From NCBI RefSeq assembly GCF_023159225.1, contig NC_063175.1:4419255-4483254 (forward strand): DNA of 64,000 bases, written 5' to 3'. Source of the stretch: Perognathus longimembris pacificus (taxonomy: Eukaryota; Chordata; Mammalia; Rodentia; Heteromyidae). Position 1 is the first letter of the stretch; the number at the start of each line of letters is the position of its first letter. Of the stretch, positions 57,031-64,000 are shown piece by piece. The position numbers and the translations under genes were made by a program. The notes beneath the pieces were generated by a model. That model was not told the origin of the DNA, did no database searches, and worked only from the letters and a program-made list of their open reading frames with translations.

Positions 57031-57994
57031 AGCCAAACAAACACCACCACCACTCCAACAGACAAAAACAAAAGGATGTTGAGACACGTGTGCTGCTCAA
57101 ACGTCTCTAATGCCATCAGACATGCCAGTTACATTGGATCATCACAAAACACCAGTGTTAATTATACTGTTAAAAAAAAAAGTAAGGCAAGATGTGCAGT
57201 TGGACGGCTACGTCCTCAGCTGAGGTTCTGCCTGAGTGGCTCCAATGTGAATCAGAGTGGAATCTTTCATAGACTGCAGTGTTTTATAAAGGAAGTGTGA
57301 AAGCAAGGAAGAGGGAAAAGTGTAACTTGGATTGTTTTTGCATTAAACATGGATAAATATTCATGTGATATGTTAATTCAAGTCTTCCGCGAGGCAGATG
57401 GCCAAGATGAAGCTAGACATGCAGGAAAATCAATGGGGAGGAGATAGGGAAAGACGGGGAGATCATTCAGGTTTATCCGTGAGTGCACAGTAGGAGGAGG
57501 AGGGAAGGGATTCAGACCAGAAGGCAGGCCAGGCTGCTGAGAGGTTGGTTGGATGGAGCTAACACTTCTGATATGCTCAGTCATTGGATGAAAGCAACAC
57601 ATTGGGAACTTGACACCAAAGTAGGAGTCCATCCAGGTCTGCCTGCAGCTCTGTTACCCCAAATAAGGGACCTACAAAGTATGTTTTCCATGGATTTCAC
57701 ACGTGTTTCTTAAAATTTGTCAGTGCCAATAACAACACTGGTCTTATTTAATCTGATTCTCAAAGAAGTTAACAAATAGTGCAATAGTAAGCAAGCAACT
57801 TTGAATGTGAAGGAACCAAAGGAATGTCACCTGGGACTGGAGTCTGAGGAATTCCAGAGAAGTTAAGACCCACAGGTGCCCCTTAGCCATGGAAACATAC
57901 CTTCAAGAAAACCAGAGCACTGTGCATTTTTCAATATCTTTTCCAGGAGTTGGGCTAAATATTTGAAACCAGATTTCTGTTTGTTTGCTTTGCT
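57031..57994. other. Unclassified sequence
   Basis: No element or exon recognised. Confidence 0.4.
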
Positions 57995-58318
57995 TTGTGT
58001 GCCCGTCCTGAAGCTTGAACTCAGGGTCTGGATGCTGTCCCTGAGCTCTTTTGCTCAAGGCTAGCACTTTACTACGTGAGCAACAGTTATGCTTCCAGAC
58101 TTTTTAAAAGCATTAATTTTATTGTCAAAGTGATGTACAGAGGTATTACAGTTACCTGCTTAAGGTAGTGAGTACATTTCTTGTCAGGTTTGTTGTCCTC
58201 TCCCTCATCTTTCTCCCATGTATGGTTAATTGGCGACAAGAATCTCACAGATTTTCCTGACCAGCTCAGATCTCAGCCTACTGAGCATCTAGGATTATAG
58301 GCATGAGCCACAGCTGTC
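57995..58318 (-). mobile_element. Chimeric SINE split by an L1 3' end fragment
   Basis: The SINE's right half is at 57995-58099, and the linker plus B1 half are at about 58224-58318. Between them 58100-58223 is L1 3' UTR in minus orientation (tattgtcaaagtgatgtaca, tacatttcttgtcaggtttg). Confidence 0.82.
58100..58223 (-). mobile_element. L1 3' end fragment nested in a SINE
   Basis: A roughly 120-bp, strongly truncated L1 3' end. Its A-tail is eroded and the TSD is unclear. Confidence 0.8.
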
Positions 58319-59465
58319 TGTCTTTGAAACCAGATTTTTAAAGGGTCAACTGGACTATTGTAAGTATACTATAATTTAGCATGTTCCTAACCCTGCAAGT
58401 TACATGTGGCATAGATGAGCTTATTGGAGTGACTAAATGAATGGGAGCTTTCTCACTCATCTCTGGGCCTGTTACCAAATGATATCAAACACACACACAC
58501 ACACACACACGCGCACACACACACACCCCTATATACACAGCAGACCCTGGGGATCCAAAAGGATATGGTTCCAAGGAGACTACCAGAGAGGAAAATTCAC
58601 ACTTGCTCAGGGTGCACAGAGTTCATTATCAATTCATTTCCCCCCAGAATGATGACCAATTCCACCAAAGCTACGCTGCCTTTCAACAAATAGACAATTG
58701 TCACTTTATCATTCCACTTAGTGGTGTTCATTTTTATCTAGCTTTGGTGGCACCCTTTGCTTTTAAGGAGGAATGTTGTCATAAAATGAAGGGCAGTGAA
58801 ACAACAATTTAAACTCAGCTGACAAAAACACAAGATCAAGGGAGCCCTTCTCTGCCTCAGCTGAGCAATGCAATGCATGCGGGAATGCCAGGCTTTTATT
58901 TCTCAACTTTGTTTTAACTTTTTGAAAATGTGATACTATTTTTTAACCATGCTTGGTCAAAACCACATGCAATAAATCTGACCATAAAGTGAATTTGCTC
59001 CATATATTTCTTTGCAACATTCTATCCAGGTCTATTTGATATGTTTTAATAAACTTCAAGACACAAATAATCTAAAAAGTAAATAGAAAAATCTATGTAC
59101 ATTCTGAATAAGAGTAGTTAGTAAGTGAATAGAAGTGTCTAGATGGCAGAGACAAAAGACTAAAAAAACAAGTCTATGGGTAGAATTTGGTACGTGAGCA
59201 GAAATAATCTGTAGGCATTTAGCACCAAGCACCATTCCTGACATACTGTGACTTTTTCTATCAGGATCACTAACTACCAGCATTTGCTGCAATCTCAGAA
59301 AGCCTGAGTTTGTCCTTCTTGTCCACAAATAACTGTGTGTTTCATGCTCAAAGATGGGAAGACCATCTGTATATAAGCTTGGCTAAGGTCACAGTATTGC
59401 AGGACAAGAAAATCTCAAATCTCTATTTTTGAGTGTGTATGCGTGCATATATGATGTAGGAGAGA
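58319..59465. other. Unclassified; (CA)n at 58490-58527
   Basis: No exon recognised; CA repeat interrupted by CGCG. Confidence 0.45.
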
Positions 59466-59685
59466 GAAGATTTTTTTTTTCCAGTCCTGGGCCTTGGACT
59501 CAGGACCTGAGCACTGTCCCTGGCTTCTTTTTGCTCAAGGCTAGCACTCTGCCACTTGAGCCACAGCGCCACTTCTGGCCATTTTCTATGTATGTGGTGC
59601 TTGGGAATCGAACCCAGGGCTTCATGTATATGAGGCAAGCACTCTTGCCACTAGGCCATATTCCCAGCCCCAAGAGAGAGGAGTT
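59466..59685 (-). mobile_element. Dimeric ID-like SINE (IDL-Geo)
   Basis: Body about 59470-59672 in minus orientation. Imperfect flanks 'agagagaaga' (about 59460) and 'agagagagga' (about 59674) are a likely TSD. Confidence 0.9.
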
Positions 59686-60434
59686 TTTAACTCTCATGTT
59701 CCAATCCAACTTTTCCTGAGTGAAAGTCTTCATGGATCTAAAATTTCCCTAGCAGAATGCATCAATGAATTAACACAAGGCTTTGTGGGCCTCAATCTGA
59801 TATTCTATAGAAATCTTCTGTACCACATATTTTAGTACCTAATATCTGCCTCCCTCCTAATAACTGATCTTCATTTGAAGTAAAAATATAGTATCATATA
59901 TACATATATATTGATATCTACACACATACATAAATGTTTTTCATATAGACATTTTTCTCCCTTGATATTTTTCTTTTCTACTCATTATCATCTGACATGT
60001 TATCTATACTTACATTGTTTGTTTTTAATTGAATCTTAGCTTTCTTAGGCTTCACTCGGGCAGATTACCATATCTATAGGCTTCAAAGAAGACCTGAATC
60101 AATGATGCCCAACAAACACTAACTGCATGATTTATAAGATTTGTGTTTTGGAATAACTACATATTACTGTTAATTGTTTGTGCATTTATACATGTGGAGG
60201 AAATTCCATATATATATATATCAGTGTTATGCATTTTATGTATGTTTACATTTAAAAACCATCATTTTAGTCTTCTGCTTCCCAGATTTAGACTAGTAGT
60301 GATACCATGGATTAATTTAGACATTTTGGCTGTTTGCAGCTATGAATAAATATGATGTTCATCTGTGTATTTTTCATGTTTATGACAAAATATTATTTCC
60401 AGTGAACACTAAGGTATAAGAATGCTTTCATTCT
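59686..60434. other. Unclassified AT-rich sequence
   Basis: No element or exon recognised. Confidence 0.45.
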
Positions 60435-60655
60435 GGGAGCTGGTGGCTCATGTCTGTAATCCATGCTACTCAGGAGGTTGAGATCTGAAGATCACAGCTC
60501 AAAACTTTTACTGCAGCAAAGTTTGTGAAACCCTTATCTCAAATGGCCAGGAAAAGAGCTATAAGTGAAGGTGTGGCCCAAATGGTCTCAGGGACAATGC
60601 TTGGGCCTGGAGTTCAAGCATCAGGACCATTATACCCACAGAACAACAACCAAAA
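60435..60655 (+). mobile_element. B1-tRNA chimeric SINE, diverged
   Basis: 'gggagctggtggctcatgtc', 'gctactcaggaggttgagat', right half 'gaaggtgtggcccaaatggt' and 'ggcctggagttcaagcatca'. Confidence 0.84.
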
Positions 60656-61658
60656 GAATACTTTCACATCTTTTATGGAATCCTAGGGCCCTGGAGGGAA
60701 GAAGGGCAGCTATCCTTGCTCTCTATTGCCACCTTCTGGGCTCTGGTAAAACAAAAGTGTCCTTGTCAAATATCTGAAGCTTGGAAGAGTCTCAGGGGCT
60801 TTCCCATCCACATTCCACTTGTACAAAGAGAGAGAAATTAGCACAGCTGAGTGTGGGAGAAGAGCCGTGGAGAGGTGGGAACATGAGTTCTGAGTCAGGC
60901 CCATGGCAGCATTTTGCCACATGGCCTCGGCCCGCATTACTGGGCCCTGGGGAGTTGCTATTTGCATTCTTCGATTCTATGAGAACGTCTGTATGTCTAC
61001 AACTCACCTGCAACACAGCACACTGGAGTGGGCTTGGGAAATATTCATTATCACCCTGCTGGGACATAAGTTCTTCTGCAGCACAGTTCTCAGTCATAGG
61101 AAATATCCAAGACATTGGCTCTTACTAGATACTGAGGGGGTCTTGAGAACATGGAAGATTAGAAAGAGGTCCCTTACTTACTATGACAATATGCCCTGAA
61201 AGTCATATATTGGGGTTTGATGGCTGTTTTATAACAGACTTTTTTCAGTATTTCCACAGAAATCCTATGTTTAGGTCAGATCAATCCCTGAAAATGGAAG
61301 AAACTGCAAAATTTAGCTACAAACAGTTATATAAAAGTGACTTGCAAAAAGAAACATTTCTGAATAAAAATATTTCCAAAATATGATGGCTATAAAATAG
61401 ATCTTATTTTCCGAGCTCAAAGCTTAGAGCACAACAGCAGTCAGGAAAACCAGCTTTAAAAGACAGAGACAATCTATGTTTTAAAAAGCTTATGGTCAAT
61501 GACAGTAAAAATCCAAACTGAATGATAGTGACCGAATGGTACAAGACTACATGTAAATGTGATTTGCCACTCACAATGTTATTTTCATTAGACATAAATG
61601 ATATTACTTTGCACAACATTTTATGGGTCCCTTATGGAGCCTGAAATTAAATTTGACT
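60656..61658. other. Unclassified sequence
   Basis: No element recognised. Frames of 85-115 residues on both strands at 60710-61199 overlap each other and show no family signal. Confidence 0.4.
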
Positions 61659-62168
61659 AGATATTGTAGGGGATGGCTGTGCCTTTGAGACCTAGGACGG
61701 CTGGCTGCTGGCCCATCCCACCTCCTTCCGGGTTCTGCTGGAAGAGGCAGCCAAACCAGCCCCCACCTCTTGGTGGTGAGTACGTGTGTTGTGATGGCGC
61801 CAGGCCGAGCCAAGAGGTCTCCGCCTCTGTGGGAAGTTCCGTGACATCACCGTGATGGACATGCTCATTAGCCTATCGTTAGCACCTGGTCAGTCCTTCC
61901 CCTTCCCTCGTCATTATTGCTATAAGTCTGTTAGGCCCTCCCTTGAATAAACAGAACGCTCTTTGAAGCTTCTCCGAGAGCCCACGCGCCCGTCTTCCTT
62001 GGAAAGTATTGGGAGGGGGGAGGGCATTCTCGAAACCACACGCTGACCGAGGCTGCACGTGGACCTCGTGAGGATATGCATTGAGAGCGATAGGGGACCA
62101 CACAGAAGGGGCAGATAGGCCAGGATCTCTACACAGAAGGAGGTATAGAGCTTAGCCCGGCAAGATAT
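61659..62168 (+). mobile_element. Solo LTR, ERVK/IAP-like, 6-bp TSD
   Basis: LTR 61665-62162 (498 bp), TG...CA, with agatat on both sides (61659-61664, 62163-62168). It has a TATA-like tataag (61921-61926) and AATAAA (61946-61951), and it is G+C- and CpG-rich against AT-rich flanks. A CRE-like 'gtgacatcac' lies near 61841. A 6-bp TSD and this layout fit class II (ERVK/IAP) LTRs. No internal region is present, so it is a solo LTR. Confidence 0.78.
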
Positions 62169-62324
62169 CTCATCAAGTAAGCAGAAAATGGCTGCTAAAA
62201 TGGAAATTAGAGATAGGAAAATACATCATTAGGGTTTAAAATTTTAGTGTGCAGATATTTTCAAGGAAATTGGTGAGGTACATCAAGAATGTGTAGGAAA
62301 TCAGTTATTGTTATCATTACTGAC
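62169..62324. other. Unclassified spacer
   Basis: Nothing recognised. Confidence 0.4.
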
Positions 62325-62422
62325 AAGGTCTCATTATATAGCTCAGGTTGACCTTGATTTCTTGGTCTTCCTGCCTCCATCTCCTAAGTGCTGGGATTAC
62401 AGGTGTGTGCCACCATCCTGGG
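62325..62422 (-). mobile_element. B1 SINE
   Basis: Minus-orientation B1: 'aaggtctcattatatagctc', 'aagtgctgggattacaggtg'. Confidence 0.85.
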
Positions 62423-63683
62423 TATGAAACTGGCTATTGATGGTAACTTAATCACATTTGTCTACTACTTTCTTTGCTCTACACACAGGGAAATGGAAGA
62501 AAAGTATGTTTTTCTTCAACTACTCCACACACATTACCAGGAAACAAAAAAGTACTAACAAAAGAAAAAAGGGTTAATTAAGAAAAAGTCTGAGGATTGT
62601 AAAGCAGGAGTCCTGCGCTGAAAGGGGAGAGGGGCAAGAGAAGAGCCATTCTCAGAGCAGATGGTTGCAGGGACTAGACTAATACTGGGCTTTGGCGAGT
62701 GGAGTTCACAGTGGCAGCACCCATAAATAACTCTGGGAAATTCACAGTGAGTGGTCAGGAAATGTCGTATATGGAAACTTACCTACACACTCCCCACCCC
62801 GCACCTCCTCCTCACCTCCCATGTGTGTGGGTTAGAGAGTGTAAGCTCCAGAGAGGAAGAGACACACTTGCTTCAGGTAACGGATGTTTCCACAAGACAA
62901 AGTGCCAGCACACCTGACTGCCAGCAAGCCCCAGTCTTCCAAGATTCCAGAAGTCAGAACTCAGAGTCAAAGTCTGGATAGTTAGGGATGTGAAGAGTCA
63001 CAGACTCAAGCATATAGGCAAGGATAGTCAAACAGCTGCTGACAAGCAATACCACCAAAAAGAAAGACCAGAGTTAACAGTAAGAATACACTGGGCTTTG
63101 TATACAGTGGAATAGATATAATTGAGGATAATTAGAATTCTTCTAAAATTGCAGTAGGGAAATGTACTAAAGAAAGACTGATTCGATGAAGAAAAAGAGA
63201 TCACAGAAGTTTAAATCATTTTTTTAAAATCAGACGGCTGATTAGTATCACAGATGCATACTAATGAGCCAGAAGATAGGGACAGAGATCTCCAAAACCA
63301 CAAAATTAGTAAAGAAGGAGGTAGAAAGTGTAGGAAAAAGGTGAGACATTTTAGAAATAAACAGAACAAAACTTCTAAAAATAAGTCTGTAAGTCCTCAT
63401 GTCTGTTTTCAAAGATGTATATAAAAAAGAGTATGAGACAAACAAAGTAAATAATTATTCATCATTAGCTTGGGGGTTTCAAGTCTTCAGATGGAAAGAG
63501 TCCCTTGTTCCAAGAGTGACTAAGGAGACTGAAATCATCGACTATGGTGACATTTCAGGAAGCAAAGCTACCTGGGAACTCTTCTGGACCTCGAAGGTGG
63601 AACACTAGTGATTTATAAAGGAAGGGGGCCCATGCTCAGTAATACATCTTCAAGAGCCCTCAACTTAATGGGACAGTATCTTC
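62423..63683. other. Unclassified sequence
   Basis: No exon or element recognised. Confidence 0.45.
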
Positions 63684-63815
63684 AAAACTCAGATGGAGAA
63701 TGAGGGAGGAGGTAACAAACAGTACAAGAAATGTGTCCAATGCCTAACGTATGAAAATGTATCCTCTCTGTACCGCAGATTGACAATAAAAATTAAAAAA
63801 GAAAAACTCAGACGG
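63684..63815 (+). mobile_element. Very short L1 3' end insertion with TSD
   Basis: L1 3' UTR at about 63697-63802 (gaatgagggaggaggtaaca, ttgacaataaaaattaaaaa). Flanking copies of aaaactcaga(t/c)gg lie at 63684-63696 and from 63803, with one mismatch. Confidence 0.85.
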
Positions 63816-63911
63816 AAACTGTTTTGGAAGGTATATTTCTTTGTCTAGCTAAAGTGGCATTTGTCTTGTTGTAAGGGGTATGCATTTAACTGTGACAAAA
63901 TAAGACATGCA

Positions 63912-64000
63912 AGCTGGGTTACGGTGGCCCATGCCTGTAATCCTAGCTACTCAGGAGGCTGAGATCTGAGGATCACTGTTGAAAATCAGCCCAGGCAGGA
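63912..64000 (+). mobile_element. B1-tRNA chimeric SINE, cut by the window end
   Basis: B1 half only: 'gctgggttacggtggcccat', 'ctactcaggaggctgagatc', 'aatcagcccaggcagga'. Confidence 0.88.

Noticed and set aside
60710..61199. Cluster of 85-115-codon frames on both strands
   Set aside because: They mutually overlap and lack family motifs; expected by chance in a G+C-richer patch.

Overview
The window is mammalian nuclear DNA, AT-rich and dominated by transposable elements. No complete host protein-coding gene, rRNA, functional tRNA or CRISPR array was recognised. The best lineage marker is a dimeric SINE of about 200 bp present in at least 12 copies: an ID-like, tRNA-Ala-derived left monomer followed by a second monomer. 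That matches the IDL-Geo SINE known from geomyoid rodents (kangaroo rats, pocket mice, pocket gophers). B1/7SL-type SINEs, B1-tRNA chimeric SINEs and rodent-style L1s fit the same placement. The most likely source is a heteromyid or geomyid rodent; the species cannot be set from sequence alone.

Layout. 1-6570: a MaLR-type LTR, dimeric SINEs, an LTR on the minus strand and a solo LTR with a 4-bp target-site duplication (TSD). 6574-9275: a B1-tRNA SINE split by a 2.49-kb LTR retrotransposon with two nearly identical LTRs, a tRNA-His-type primer-binding site, a 5-bp TSD and no gag/pol/env reading frames. 10011-10608: another gammaretrovirus-like LTR. 11086-11194: a short candidate exon in otherwise unannotated DNA. 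15335-17061: an L1 inserted by twin priming (5' part inverted), bounded by a perfect 16-bp TSD. 21359-28356: a structurally full-length L1 on the minus strand with a 13-bp TSD, a YY1-like 5' end, an open ORF1, and an ORF2 broken by frameshifts and a young SINE. 28685-29508: a SINE split by a poly(A)-tailed retrocopy that looks like an mRNA 3' UTR. 42189-46514: a 5'-truncated L1 carrying two SINE insertions. 46515-64000: mostly unclassified sequence with scattered SINEs, a MaLR LTR fragment, a tandem SINE pair and an ERVK/IAP-like solo LTR with a 6-bp TSD.

The elements form a readable insertion history. L1s supplied the machinery, and SINEs and the retrocopy carry L1-style TSDs and A-tails. 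Young SINEs (CpG-rich subfamily) sit inside the L1s, and the LTR element sits inside an older SINE. The most unusual items are the non-autonomous tRNA-His LTR element, the twin-primed L1, the ORF1 of the full-length L1 (42-bp coiled-coil duplication plus a changed arginine-rich motif), and a right-hand tRNA-like module apparently shared by two SINE families. No novel gene system was found beyond mobile-element biology. All family names come from recalled consensus features, not database searches.
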